Assembly: GCF_016918505.1 (NCBI RefSeq)
Contig: NZ_JAFFPZ010000007.1
Location: forward strand, 99,938 to 163,937
Direction of reading: 5' to 3'
Origin: Desulforhopalus vacuolatus
Lineage (GTDB): Bacteria > Desulfobacterota > Desulfobulbia > Desulfobulbales > Desulfocapsaceae
Length of the DNA: 64,000 nucleotides
Below the pieces are notes generated by a model. It ran no database searches and was not told the origin of the DNA. It saw only the letters and a program-made list of their open reading frames with translations. This document shows positions 1 to 8,784 of this stretch, one piece after another (position 1 is the first letter of the stretch; every line of letters starts with the position of its first letter). A program made the translations under genes and the position numbers.

Positions 1-717
1 AACCAGCTCTGACTCGCCTTCGGCAAGGTCAAATGGTGTCCGATTACACTCAGCAAAGGCGGCAACGATGAAAATGACGGCTGCCAGCGGCTGAAGAAGA
101 ATTCCCCACATCGGAATAAAACCGAGCCAGGTCTGTCCCTGAAAGCGGGCAATGTCTGAGAGGTTGATGGAACCGTAAACAATCAGCAGACTGATGACAG
201 CCAGTCCCATGGGGATCTCGTAGCTGATAACCTGGGAGGCCGAGCGGAGTGCACCGAGCAGGGAGTATTTATTGGTAGAGGACCAGCCGGCAAGGATGAT
301 GCCGTAGACCGAGAAACCCGTGATGGCGAGGAACCAGAGAATGCCGGTATCCCAGGGGATTCCCTGCATGACATAGCTCTTGCCGTCGAGGACAAGGGTA
401 TCGGCGAAGGGAACGAGGGCAAAGCTGATAATGGCTGCCGCCATAGAGATAATCGGCGCGAGAACGTAGAGAAATTTGTGCTCAACGTGCTCGGAGATGA
501 TGTCCTCTTTGAACGCCAGCTTGAGGCCGTCGGCGAGGTTCTGTACCAGTCCACCGGCCCGTATTCCACAAATGCCCGCACGGTTCGGACCTGAACGGTC
601 CTGTATAAAACCGGCAACCCGTCGTTCCATGGTGACACAGACCGCCAGGAAACAGAGCGGTACAAAGGCACTGATGGAGACCCGGACAATTACCATTATA
701 ATGTCAAGATTTGTCAT
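1..717 (-). CDS. nuoH: NADH-quinone oxidoreductase subunit H (partial, C-terminus off the left edge)
   Basis: This is the membrane subunit of complex I that lies at the quinone-binding junction. Reading the minus strand from 717 gives MTNLDIIMVIVRVSISAF followed by family landmarks: MERRVAGFIQDRSGPNRAG near residue 30, an EDIISEHVEH-like segment, and AECNRTPFDLAEGESELV at the window edge. About 239 of the usual 330-350 residues are present and the rest lies outside the window. The start codon overlaps the nuoG stop in an ATGA (714-717), so translation is probably coupled. Several hydrophobic segments fit a polytopic inner-membrane protein. The next operon genes (nuoI onward) should lie to the left. 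Confidence 0.95.
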   Translation of the reverse strand, partial: MTNLDIIMVIVRVSISAFVPLCFLAVCVTMERRVAGFIQDRSGPNRAGICGIRAGGLVQNLADGLKLAFKEDIISEHVEHKFLYVLAPIISMAAAIISFALVPFADTLVLDGKSYVMQGIPWDTGILWFLAITGFSVYGIILAGWSSTNKYSLLGALRSASQVISYEIPMGLAVISLLIVYGSINLSDIARFQGQTWLGFIPMWGILLQPLAAVIFIVAAFAECNRTPFDLAEGESELV

Positions 718-2282
718 TTCCCTGCCTCATTGTCAGTTAATTTTACTCCCTCGGCGGGCAGTTCAAGGAATCCCCCGAACTCGGCCAGTGCGGGGATTTT
801 TTTCTGAACAAGCGCCCATGCGGCGGCGGTGCCTGTAGCGGGGCTTCCCAGACCGGCGGCCATTTCGACGATATCCGGTCGTTCAACATTTTTCATGACT
901 CCGCCGACAAATTTCTGAGCGATGCCGTCGCAGTTAACAACAACACCGTGGTATTCCGACCATGAGCGGAGGGCTATACTGGATCCCACCTTCTTTTCCA
1001 TGACTGCGCCGAGCTGTCCAGGGTGGGTTGCACCGTTGAGTACCCAGGTATCGCTGAACAGTCTCCCGATCTGCTCTTCACTCAGAGAGCGGGAGAGATC
1101 ATTGCCGAAATTGATGAAGACATCAGCCTCTTTTGCCATGTTGTCAAAATGGGTACGGCTTTTGGCAATACCGAGGAGGTCAACTCCGGCGCGGTTGGCT
1201 GCCTTGTCATCTTTGATGAGGAAGTCGTCACCGTCATCTTTGACGATGTATCCGTCGGAGAAGGCGGAGACCGTTGCCCCCGTCTTTTCAGCAAGTGCCT
1301 GTACTGCGGCAAGCTGTTCGAGACTGGCGGAGGGGGAGACAAGGAAGAGTACTTTGGTGGCCCGCTCGATACGACGTTCTGCATCGGCAAAGATATCTGC
1401 CAGCGGCCGGACAGCACCGGCGAGGGTGCATTCTTCGAGACGGTTGTCGTTTTCCAGCTTGTAGGTCATGCGGCCTTCGTCGCACATGAACCAGCCGTTG
1501 ACCTGTTCGTTCTGGCGCGGACGAAGACGATATATGATGTCGTCCTCATACTTCTCTTTGTTGTGATCGACCATGATGTTACAGCCTTTGCTGCAACCGT
1601 GGCAGATACTCTCAGCCCGCTTGAGAAACCAGGCACGCTGTTTGAAACGGAAATCAGCGCTGGTCAGGGCACCGACCGGGCAGAGGTCAACCACGTTAAG
1701 TCCGTAGCGATTGTTGATGGGGCGGCCGGGGAAAAACTCTACCCGACAGTCATCACCACGGTTGACAAGGCCGAGTTCACCGGTCCTGGTGATTTGGCGG
1801 AGAAAACGGACACAACGCCCGCAGGCAACGCAGCGTTCCTGATCGTGGATTACACCACCTCCGAAATCCTGCATCTTGCGTTTTGTAACCTGAGGGACCC
1901 ACATGCGACTTTCGGTGCCCTCATACTTCATATAATAGTCTTGCAGTTTGCACTCTCCGGCCTGATCGCAGATGGGGCAGTCGGTGGGATGGTTTATGAA
2001 TTCCAACTCCATCACATCGTGCTGAATCTTCTTGATGTTGTCGGCGTCGAGTAGGACCTTCATCCCCTCTTTTGCCAGCGTTTTACAGGCGGGAACCACC
2101 GGCGGGCGTCCATCTTCAATCCCCACAAGGCACATGCGGCAGTTGCCGTCGGCGCCGAGTGCCGGGTGGTAGCAGAAGTGAGGAATCTCAATACCGACCT
2201 TTTCGAGGGCATCAATCAGGTTCTTCCCCGATTCGACCTCTACTTCTTCCCCATTGACAAACAATTTTATCATCTCAGTCAT
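714..2282 (-). CDS. nuoG: NADH-quinone oxidoreductase subunit G, short form
   Basis: This is the iron-sulfur electron-conducting subunit of the complex I peripheral arm. The N-terminal ferredoxin-like domain carries a [2Fe-2S] set (FCYHPALGADGNCRMC, then PACKTL). It is followed by the His-Cys3 motif HPTDCPICDQAGEC, a four-Cys cluster (CVACGRC with a later CPVGAL), and an additional CHGCSKGCN...WFMCDEGR set resembling the N7 cluster ligands. At 522 residues it is clearly shorter than the 800-900 residues usual for NuoG, because the molybdopterin-like C-terminal domain is much reduced. The start at 2282 gives MTEMIKLF; an in-frame ATG at 2273 (MIKLFVNGEE) is a plausible alternative. The gene sits 10 bp downstream of nuoF and overlaps nuoH by 4 bp. 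Confidence 0.93.
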   Translation of the reverse strand: MTEMIKLFVNGEEVEVESGKNLIDALEKVGIEIPHFCYHPALGADGNCRMCLVGIEDGRPPVVPACKTLAKEGMKVLLDADNIKKIQHDVMELEFINHPTDCPICDQAGECKLQDYYMKYEGTESRMWVPQVTKRKMQDFGGGVIHDQERCVACGRCVRFLRQITRTGELGLVNRGDDCRVEFFPGRPINNRYGLNVVDLCPVGALTSADFRFKQRAWFLKRAESICHGCSKGCNIMVDHNKEKYEDDIIYRLRPRQNEQVNGWFMCDEGRMTYKLENDNRLEECTLAGAVRPLADIFADAERRIERATKVLFLVSPSASLEQLAAVQALAEKTGATVSAFSDGYIVKDDGDDFLIKDDKAANRAGVDLLGIAKSRTHFDNMAKEADVFINFGNDLSRSLSEEQIGRLFSDTWVLNGATHPGQLGAVMEKKVGSSIALRSWSEYHGVVVNCDGIAQKFVGGVMKNVERPDIVEMAAGLGSPATGTAAAWALVQKKIPALAEFGGFLELPAEGVKLTDNEAGK

Positions 2283-2292
2283 GGCTCTTTTC

Positions 2293-3588
2293 TCACTCCT
2301 GTTCCGCTGATGCTTCGGTGACTGCGTCGGTCGGCTCAGGCTTCAGCAGGGCCTCGAACTCGTCTCTGTATTTATCGAGCAGTGCCCTGATCGGCATGGT
2401 GCAGGCAGCGGCAAGCACACAGACCGTTTTCCCTTCGATATTGTCGCACAGTTCACGGACAAGGTTAAGATCCCTCATCGTCGCCTCTCCGGCCACGATC
2501 TTTTTGAGGATCTTTTCCATCCAGCCGAGTCCTTCGCGACAGGGGGTGCATTGACCACAGCTTTCATGGTGGTAAAACTGCGTAAGATTAACGGCCAGTT
2601 CCGGCATGGAGACTGTTTCATCAAGCACTACGATGCCGCCGGAGCCGAACATGGTTTTGTGTTCAGCCATCGACGCATAGTCCAGAGTTGCCGTAGCTGC
2701 TTCTTCCGGTGTGAGCACCGGACAGGAGCTGCCGCCGGGGATAACCCCTTTCAGTTTGCGTCCCTTCCAGACTCCGCCAGCCATCTCGTTGATCACATCA
2801 AGCAGGGGCAGGCCAAAGGGCAGTTCATACACTCCCGGCTTTTCTACATGCCCGGAGATTCCGAAGAGATGGGTACCCGTGGCGCTTTCGATGCCGTATC
2901 TTTTGTAGGCCATGGCACCGTTCTGTATAATCCAGGGCAGTGAGGCGATGGACTGTACATTGTTGATGATGGTCGGGCAGGCGTAGAGTCCTTCCACAGC
3001 GGGGAACGGCGGTTTGGAGCGGGGCTGACCTTTCTTGCCTTCAATGGATTCGAGCAGGGCTGTTTCTTCGCCGCATATATAGGCACCGGCACCGCGGTGA
3101 ATGGTGATATTAATGCGATAATTTTGTTTCCCCACCTTTTCCCCAATGAGTCCAGCTTTGCAGGCCTCGTCGATGGCATTCTGCAGGATCGTTCGCTGGG
3201 TGGTATATTCTCCGCGAATATAAATATAGGCGTCATGGGAGTTGATGGCATAACAGGCGATGATGATGCCTTCGATGAGCAGATGCGGATCCTGGGCAAG
3301 GATGTAACGGTCTTTGAACGTTCCCGGTTCCGACTCATCGGCGTTGACTGCGAGATAAACGGGTTTGTCCAGCCCTTTGGGGAGAAAGCTCCACTTCATG
3401 CCGGTAGGGAAACCTGCACCGCCACGGCCTCGGAGACCGCTGTTTTTCACGATCTCAATAACATCCCCCTGCTTGGAGGAGAACAGTTTATCGAGGGTCT
3501 GGTAGGCACCGTGTTTTTTCGCAACCGTCAGCTTATTCGAATTTTTTATCGCAAATTTCGCGCTGAGTATTTTAGCTTCTTGCATCAT
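2293..3588 (-). CDS. nuoF: NADH-quinone oxidoreductase subunit F
   Basis: This is the NADH-oxidising flavoprotein of complex I, holding FMN and one [4Fe-4S] cluster. The glycine-rich NADH/FMN motif GRGGAGFPTGMKWSF lies near residue 54. The 4Fe-4S ligands appear as ESCGQCTPCREG near residue 345, with a further Cys in TVCVLAAAC. The 431-residue length is normal and there is no N-terminal thioredoxin-like or C-terminal ferredoxin extension, unlike the NuoF-like subunits of electron-bifurcating hydrogenases. The sequence begins with two consecutive ATGs behind an AAGGA ribosome-binding site. A gap of 63 bp separates it from nuoE. Confidence 0.95.
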   Translation of the reverse strand: MMQEAKILSAKFAIKNSNKLTVAKKHGAYQTLDKLFSSKQGDVIEIVKNSGLRGRGGAGFPTGMKWSFLPKGLDKPVYLAVNADESEPGTFKDRYILAQDPHLLIEGIIIACYAINSHDAYIYIRGEYTTQRTILQNAIDEACKAGLIGEKVGKQNYRINITIHRGAGAYICGEETALLESIEGKKGQPRSKPPFPAVEGLYACPTIINNVQSIASLPWIIQNGAMAYKRYGIESATGTHLFGISGHVEKPGVYELPFGLPLLDVINEMAGGVWKGRKLKGVIPGGSSCPVLTPEEAATATLDYASMAEHKTMFGSGGIVVLDETVSMPELAVNLTQFYHHESCGQCTPCREGLGWMEKILKKIVAGEATMRDLNLVRELCDNIEGKTVCVLAAACTMPIRALLDKYRDEFEALLKPEPTDAVTEASAEQE

Positions 3589-3651
3589 TATTTTCCTTGG
3601 TCAACGGGTGTGGTGCGCCGGACTGCCGGCGGTTCTGCTCCCGGGAGCTGG

Positions 3652-4158
3652 TTATTTGAAGGTTGCCAGAAGTTTTTTCACCTTGTCCACATCCATATTC
3701 TCGTAAAATTCGCCGTTGATCTGCAACACCGGGGCTGAACCACAGTGTCCCAGGCACTCCACTTCTTCGAGGCTGAATTTTTTGTCTTCGGTGGCTTTGC
3801 CCGGAGTCAGGTTGAGTTCATCGCGGAAGTAGTTAACAATATCCTGTTTTCCCCGCAGCCAGCAGGAGAGGGTCCGACAGACACAAATATGATATTTGCC
3901 GACTGGATGAAGGTTAAACATGCTGTAAAAAGTCGCGACCTCATACACCTTGCTGGCAAAAGTGCCGATGCGGTCAGCGATATAGCCGATGGCTTCCTGA
4001 CACACCCAGCTTTCCTGTTCCTGTACCAGCCAGAGTGCGGGAAGAACCATGGATTCCCGTGAGGGGTAGCGTTTGACAAGTTGTTCAAACTCAGTGTCAC
4101 GCTTCTTGTCGAATTTGAATGGCTTTCCAGTTGCAATAAGTTTAGAACGATCACTCAT
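3652..4158 (-). CDS. nuoE: NADH-quinone oxidoreductase subunit E
   Basis: This is the thioredoxin-fold [2Fe-2S] subunit that pairs with NuoF. The cluster ligands are visible as CRTLSC (C-x4-C) and, about 35 residues later, CLGHC (C-x3-C) in EVECLGHCGSAPVLQING. The 168-residue length fits the family. Its ATG overlaps the nuoCD stop codon in an ATGA at 4155-4158, so it belongs to the same transcript. Confidence 0.95.
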   Translation of the reverse strand: MSDRSKLIATGKPFKFDKKRDTEFEQLVKRYPSRESMVLPALWLVQEQESWVCQEAIGYIADRIGTFASKVYEVATFYSMFNLHPVGKYHICVCRTLSCWLRGKQDIVNYFRDELNLTPGKATEDKKFSLEEVECLGHCGSAPVLQINGEFYENMDVDKVKKLLATFK

Positions 4159-5867
4159 CTGTCCAACTCCCCGCCGATAATATTAAGGCAACTCAAATTT
4201 ACGATTGCGTCGGCAATCATGCTTCCTTCAACCATGGCCGGAAAAGACCCCAGCGTGTAGAAGCAGGGGGGCCGCACCTTGCATTTATATGGAGTCCCGG
4301 AGCCGTCTGAAACAAAGTGAAAACCAAGCTCACCGTTGGCAGCCTCGTACCCGTCGTACCACTCTCCTTTCGGGACGTGAACACCCTCAAAGACCATCTT
4401 GAAGTGGTTGGCCAGTCCTTCGATTTTCGTGTAGACCTGTGCTTTCTTCGGCAGATGTACCTGGGGATCGTTGACGTTGACCGGTCCTCCGGGGATCATC
4501 TTCATCGCCTGACGGATAATACGAATGGATTGTTTGATCTCTTCATAGCGGATCATGAAGCGGTCGTAAACATCGCCATTGCTGCCAATGGGGATGTCAA
4601 AATCGAAGGCGTCATAATTATAATAGGGGGCATCCTTACGCAGGTCGAAGGGAACGCCGCAGGAGCGCAGGTTGGGGCCGGTGAGGCCGAAGCTTATCGC
4701 CTGTTCCGGGCTGAATCTGCAGACGTTCTGCATACGGTCCTGAAGGATACGGTTTTTCTCCATCAGTCCCTGAGAGTCGCCGGCGCCTTTCTCGATAGCG
4801 GCAAGATGAAACTCCATCTCTTTTTCCCAGCCTTCGTGGAAATCGTGGTACATGCCGCCGATACGGGTGGCTGTAGACATCAGGCGACCGCCGCAGAGTT
4901 TACTGATGAAGTCGTAGGCCGCCTCTTTTTCATCGTAGAGATACCAGTAGTTGGTAAGGCCTCCGACATCGACCCCGGCAGCTGCGAGGCAGACGAGGTG
5001 GTCAAGGATGCGGTAAAATTCTCCCAGCACCACCCGCATGAACTGTGCCCGCTCGGTGATCTCAATATTGGCAAACTTTTCAATTGCCTTGACGTAGGCA
5101 ATGTTGTTCATCATTGAGGAGCAGTAGTTAAGACGGTCTGTGAGGGGAATGACCTGGTTGTACGTGTGCTTTTCCGCCAGTTTTTCGAAACCGCGGTGGA
5201 GGTAACCGATCTCAACAACATTGGCGAGAATTGTCTCTCCATCCAATGCGACGGCGAAACGGATGGCACCATGGGTGGCGGGGTGGGCGGGGCCGATATT
5301 GAGAAACATTACATCGGTACCGAGTTCTGTCATTGCTTCGTGCCCGGTATCTTTCGACGCCAGCCGAGCCTTGAGCGGAGCCTCAAGACTGTCGGATTCC
5401 ATGAGGACCTGCCTCTTATCCACCGGATAATCCTTGCGCAGCGGATGCCCCTCAAACTGAACATGATTGAGAATTCGGCGCAGGTCGGGGTGCCCGGAGA
5501 AGTTAATCCCGTACTGATCCCAGCACTCGCGTTCGCCCCAGTTGGCAGATTCCCAGATGCTGCTGGCGGTGGGCAGGCCGATTTTCGGGTTGGAGACTCC
5601 CGTGCGCACTTGTACAACGAGGTTATCTCGCCAGTTTCGCAGGGTGTAGACTACGCGGAAGCGTTCTTTTTGCGGCGGCTTTGGGTAGGTGAGATAGTCA
5701 ATGCCGGTAACGTCAAGGAGCAGGTCACAGCCAAAGTTCTCTTTGAGAGCGGTCAGTGTTGTTGTCAGGTCATCCGTCTGTACATCAAGAACTGCAGTAT
5801 CGATCACCTGAGTGCAGGTTGCTGAGGGAAAGGCCTCCTGCAGTTGTGTCAGAGCTGTATCATTCAT
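4155..5867 (-). CDS. nuoCD: NADH-quinone oxidoreductase fused subunit C/D
   Basis: This gene fuses the 30-kDa (NuoC) and 49-kDa (NuoD) subunits of complex I. Residues about 1-165 are NuoC-like, with a VDKRQVLMESDSLE-type end region. From about residue 187 the NuoD part starts with FLNIGPAHPATHGAIRF and continues with EIGYLHRGFEKLAEKHTY, which lines the quinone cavity. The protein ends in IIGGELDR, close to the usual DR terminus. The 570-residue length is typical of fused NuoCD. Start and stop codons overlap those of nuoB (5864-5867) and nuoE (4155-4158) by 4 bp each. Confidence 0.95.
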   Translation of the reverse strand: MNDTALTQLQEAFPSATCTQVIDTAVLDVQTDDLTTTLTALKENFGCDLLLDVTGIDYLTYPKPPQKERFRVVYTLRNWRDNLVVQVRTGVSNPKIGLPTASSIWESANWGERECWDQYGINFSGHPDLRRILNHVQFEGHPLRKDYPVDKRQVLMESDSLEAPLKARLASKDTGHEAMTELGTDVMFLNIGPAHPATHGAIRFAVALDGETILANVVEIGYLHRGFEKLAEKHTYNQVIPLTDRLNYCSSMMNNIAYVKAIEKFANIEITERAQFMRVVLGEFYRILDHLVCLAAAGVDVGGLTNYWYLYDEKEAAYDFISKLCGGRLMSTATRIGGMYHDFHEGWEKEMEFHLAAIEKGAGDSQGLMEKNRILQDRMQNVCRFSPEQAISFGLTGPNLRSCGVPFDLRKDAPYYNYDAFDFDIPIGSNGDVYDRFMIRYEEIKQSIRIIRQAMKMIPGGPVNVNDPQVHLPKKAQVYTKIEGLANHFKMVFEGVHVPKGEWYDGYEAANGELGFHFVSDGSGTPYKCKVRPPCFYTLGSFPAMVEGSMIADAIVNLSCLNIIGGELDR

Positions 5868-6388
5868 TGATCAAGAATCCCCCTGAAATCTTTATGACGC
5901 GCTTGCGGGTCGATGAGAATGGAGTTGCTCTCAATCTGTTTTTGCAGATCCATCAGAGCGTTGAGGATACCCTCGGGGCGTGGCGGGCAGCCGGAGACAT
6001 AGACATCCACCGGGATAATCTGGTCAATGCCCTGCACGGTACAATAGTTATCGTAAATACCGCCAGAAGTCGCACAGGCACCTACAGAAACAACCCACTT
6101 GGGTTCACAAAGCTGGTGATAAATGCGGTGCAGAATGGGAGCCTGTTTGTAGGTAATAGTTCCACAGACCATGAGCATATCTGCCTGACGGGGGGAGTAG
6201 CGTACAACCTCGGCGCCGAAGCGGGAGATGTCAAACTGCGCTGCTGCGGTACTCATGAATTCAATGGCACAGCAGGCGGTTCCGAAAACGTATGGCCAGA
6301 GTGAATATTTACGTCCCCAGTTGATGATTTCGTCAAGCTTCGAGGTGAGAACAGATTCACCGAGGCTTGCTTCGATTCCTAACGCCAA
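5864..6388 (-). CDS. nuoB: NADH-quinone oxidoreductase subunit B
   Basis: This subunit carries cluster N2, the last iron-sulfur centre before quinone. All four expected cysteines are visible: the adjacent pair in FGTACCAIEFM, one in VVSVGACATSGG and one in VYVSGCPPRPEG. The 174-residue length is normal. The 5' end overlaps the end of nuoA by 10 bp and the 3' end overlaps nuoCD by 4 bp. Confidence 0.96.
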   Translation of the reverse strand: MALGIEASLGESVLTSKLDEIINWGRKYSLWPYVFGTACCAIEFMSTAAAQFDISRFGAEVVRYSPRQADMLMVCGTITYKQAPILHRIYHQLCEPKWVVSVGACATSGGIYDNYCTVQGIDQIIPVDVYVSGCPPRPEGILNALMDLQKQIESNSILIDPQARHKDFRGILDQ

Positions 6389-6741
6389 TTGAGTACCCCC
6401 TTCCTGAGTATGTAGATAAGTCCGGTGAGCAGCAGGAGAATAAAAACAACCATCTCCGTAAAGCCAAACCAGCTGAGTTCACGCACGTTGACGGCCCACG
6501 GGTACATGAATACCGCCTCAATATCAAAGATTAAAAACAGAATCGTAATGAGATAGAACTTGACGGAAAATTTCTGGTCAACGCCACCCAGGACGTTTTT
6601 AATTCCACTCTCGTAAGCTTCATTCTTAATTTTCTCTTTTGAGGAACGGGGACCGAGAATGGTGGTGGCCACCATCCCAATGGGAACCAGCGCGGCGAGC
6701 AGAAAAATAGCGATAATGGAGAACAGCAGTTCTGATGACAT
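6379..6741 (-). CDS. nuoA: NADH-quinone oxidoreductase subunit A, first gene of the operon
   Basis: This is a small three-helix membrane subunit of complex I. I place the start at the ATG at 6741 (MSSELLFSIIAI), because GGAGG lies 8 bp upstream and the resulting 120 residues match family length; the reading frame is open 21 codons further upstream. The three hydrophobic segments, the KIKNEAYESGI loop and the FLIFDIEAVFMYPWA segment are characteristic. A strong promoter lies about 70-100 bp upstream. Confidence 0.93.
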   Translation of the reverse strand: MSSELLFSIIAIFLLAALVPIGMVATTILGPRSSKEKIKNEAYESGIKNVLGGVDQKFSVKFYLITILFLIFDIEAVFMYPWAVNVRELSWFGFTEMVVFILLLLTGLIYILRKGVLNWR

Positions 6742-6812
6742 TGAGGTTTCCTCCGGCAACATTGTTTCAGCGGGGTGAGATAACAGCGAAGCCCCGCCGG
6801 GCAAAGGCCAAA

Positions 6813-6841
6813 ATTATATCAGTGAGCAGGAAGTTGGTCAA
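6813..6841 (-). promoter_or_regulatory. sigma-70-type promoter of the nuo operon
   Basis: On the minus strand TTGACC (6841-6836) and a perfect TATAAT (6818-6813) are separated by exactly 17 bp. Transcription would start near 6806, leaving a leader of about 65 nt before nuoA. This is the best housekeeping-type promoter in the window. Confidence 0.75.
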
Positions 6842-6997
6842 GGAGAAAGCGAAAATATGAGTAAAATCAAAGAGATTTGGACATTTCAGAGATGTTTGAG
6901 GGCTTCTTTTCTGCATTTTTCGTTGGATTATCATCCTTAATGGTATGCAGTGGGTTTGAGAAAAAAGTTCTTTTAAGCGCTTAAAATTACGTAATAA

Positions 6998-7261
6998 ATA
7001 CCATACCAGGGGTTTCCCCTGGTGATGAAGAAGTAGAGACTAATGTGTAAAAAAAAAGTAAGAATTTTGTCTGGTTTTTATCTGTCCCATCTCCGCTTGA
7101 CTCGTTCGGTTGCAGGTGCAGTCTGACGAGGCAATCTTTTTTTAAAGTTTTTTGCTGTTCCGTTTTTTGCTGTTCCCTGTCTCCCGTCCCCCTGCCTTTA
7201 AATTCGCCAATAGAAAGTGAAAATGGCATTGAGCGAGATCATAACTTAATAGGAATGGTAT
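6998..7261. repeat. Dispersed modular intergenic repeat, copy R1
   Basis: The copy runs from ATACCAT (6998) to AATGGTAT (7254-7261). It contains a perfect hairpin ACCAGGGG-TTT-CCCCTGGT (7005-7023), a pyrimidine-rich module with CCTGTCTCC-type heptamers (about 7150-7200), and a CCAATAGAAAGTGAAAATGGC end module. Its last 20 bases are the reverse complement of the left end of copies at 9761 and 25431. No gene lies between 6742 and 7352 apart from this repeat, the nuo promoter and the terminator at 7298. Confidence 0.75.
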
Positions 7262-7297
7262 GAATAGCAGTAAACCCTGCAAAATCGAAAGATGAAA

Positions 7298-7330
7298 AGA
7301 CCGTTTCCCTTTTGAGAAACGGTCTCTTTT
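7298..7330. terminator. Intrinsic terminator between the nfn operon end and the nuo promoter region
   Basis: A perfect 10-bp stem AGACCGTTTC / GAAACGGTCT (7298-7307 with 7316-7325) closes an 8-nt loop. It is followed by CTTTTTAT on the plus strand and by TTTTC on the minus strand. It most likely ends nfnB transcription, and may act in both directions. Confidence 0.7.
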
Positions 7331-7351
7331 TATATCTGCGGAGAGAGTTGT

Positions 7352-8755
7352 TTACCAGCCCAGTGTCAGATAACGATGTATGGAATTGGAGGCTTCACGA
7401 CCTGCCCCCATGGCAAGGATGACAGTGGCTGCGCCGCTGACGATATCGCCGCCGGCCCACACCCCTTTTTTGCTGGTCTTGCCACTGCCCGGCTCGGCGA
7501 CCACATTGCCCCTTCTGTTCAGTTCCATATCCGGGGTCTCACCGGTGAGCAGGGGATTCGCCCCGGAGCCGACGGCGACGATGCAGAGGTCGCACTCAAT
7601 AATAAACTCCGACCCTTTTATCGGCACCGGCCGCCGGCGGCCGGAATCGTCCGGTTCGCCGAGTTCCATCTTCAGGCACTCCATGCCGACGAGGCGACCT
7701 TCATCGTTGCCGATATATTTCGTCGGGTTGGCAAGCAGGCAGAGCTCAATGCCCTCCTCTTCAGCATGGTGAATCTCTGCGCCACGGGCGGGCATCTCCT
7801 CGCGGCTGCGGCGATAGACGATCTTCACGCTTTCCGCCCCCATGCGCATGGCTGTACGGGCGGAGTCCATGGCGACGTTACCGGCACCGAGGACCACGAC
7901 CTTTTTCCCTTGCGGTACCGGGGTGTCGTAATTAGGGAAGTCATACCCCTTCATAAGGTTGGTGCGGGTGAGGTATTCGTTGGCAGAAAGAATACCAATG
8001 AAGTTTTCTCCCGGCAGCCCCATAAAACGGGGGAGTCCGGCACCCACGCCGACATAGATGGCATCGAAGCCCTCCTCAAACAGCTCATCCAGACTGATGC
8101 ACTTGCCTACCACCGAATTGCAGTTTATCGTCACTCCCTGGCGTTCAAGGAAGTGAACCTCCTGGCCGACAATGGCTTTGGGCAGACGGAATTCGGGGAT
8201 GCCGTAAACCAGCACTCCGCCCGGCTTGTGAAATGCCTCAAAGATAGTGACATCGTGGCCTTTTTTAATCAGGTCACCGGCAACGGTGAGTCCGGAGGGA
8301 CCGGCACCGACCACTGCCACTTTCTTGCCGGTTTTTGGCTCATGAGGTGGAAGCTGCCCACTCCCATTCTCCCGTTCCCAGTCGGCAACAAAGCGCTCAA
8401 GGTTGCCAATGGCTACCGGCTCGCCGCGTTTGCCAACGATGCAATTTCCCTCGCACTGGTTCTCCTGCGGGCAGACCCGGCCACAGACAGCGGGCAGAGC
8501 GTTGCGCTCCCAGATCTTGCGGGCGGCACCAGTGATGTCTCCCTTTACAAGGAGTGCAATGAAGTCGGGAATCAATACTCCAACCGGACATCCCTGCGTA
8601 CAGAGGGGGGTCTTGCAGTGGAGACAGCGGGCTGCTTCTTCCTGCGCCATCTGCAGGGTATATCCTTCTGGAACTTCAAGGAAGTTGTGAGCGCGAACCT
8701 TTGCTTCCTGTTCCGGCATCGACACGCGGCCGGGTTTATTCTTTGTATCTGCCAT
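7352..8755 (-). CDS. nfnB: NADPH-dependent ferredoxin:NADP oxidoreductase large subunit NfnB (GltD-like)
   Basis: This is the large subunit of the electron-bifurcating transhydrogenase that couples NADPH, NAD and ferredoxin. The N-terminus has two cysteine groups for [4Fe-4S] clusters (CLHCKTPLCTQGCP, and CGRVCPQENQCEGNC). It is followed by an FAD-binding VAVVGAGPSGLTVAG and a second dinucleotide motif VVVLGAGNVAMDSA. At 467 residues it matches both NfnB and the glutamate synthase small subunit, which share this fold. Adjacency to an NfnA-type flavoprotein 29 bp upstream, and the absence of a GltB large subunit here, favour NfnB. The start follows a GGAG ribosome-binding site. Confidence 0.88.
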   Translation of the reverse strand: MADTKNKPGRVSMPEQEAKVRAHNFLEVPEGYTLQMAQEEAARCLHCKTPLCTQGCPVGVLIPDFIALLVKGDITGAARKIWERNALPAVCGRVCPQENQCEGNCIVGKRGEPVAIGNLERFVADWERENGSGQLPPHEPKTGKKVAVVGAGPSGLTVAGDLIKKGHDVTIFEAFHKPGGVLVYGIPEFRLPKAIVGQEVHFLERQGVTINCNSVVGKCISLDELFEEGFDAIYVGVGAGLPRFMGLPGENFIGILSANEYLTRTNLMKGYDFPNYDTPVPQGKKVVVLGAGNVAMDSARTAMRMGAESVKIVYRRSREEMPARGAEIHHAEEEGIELCLLANPTKYIGNDEGRLVGMECLKMELGEPDDSGRRRPVPIKGSEFIIECDLCIVAVGSGANPLLTGETPDMELNRRGNVVAEPGSGKTSKKGVWAGGDIVSGAATVILAMGAGREASNSIHRYLTLGW

Positions 8756-8784
8756 AATATTCTCCGTATCTTTCTAACCTGCTG

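Noticed and set aside
1023..2054. 343-codon plus-strand frame opposite nuoG
   Set aside because: It is a mirror of nuoG codon structure, has no ribosome-binding site and no recognisable domain.
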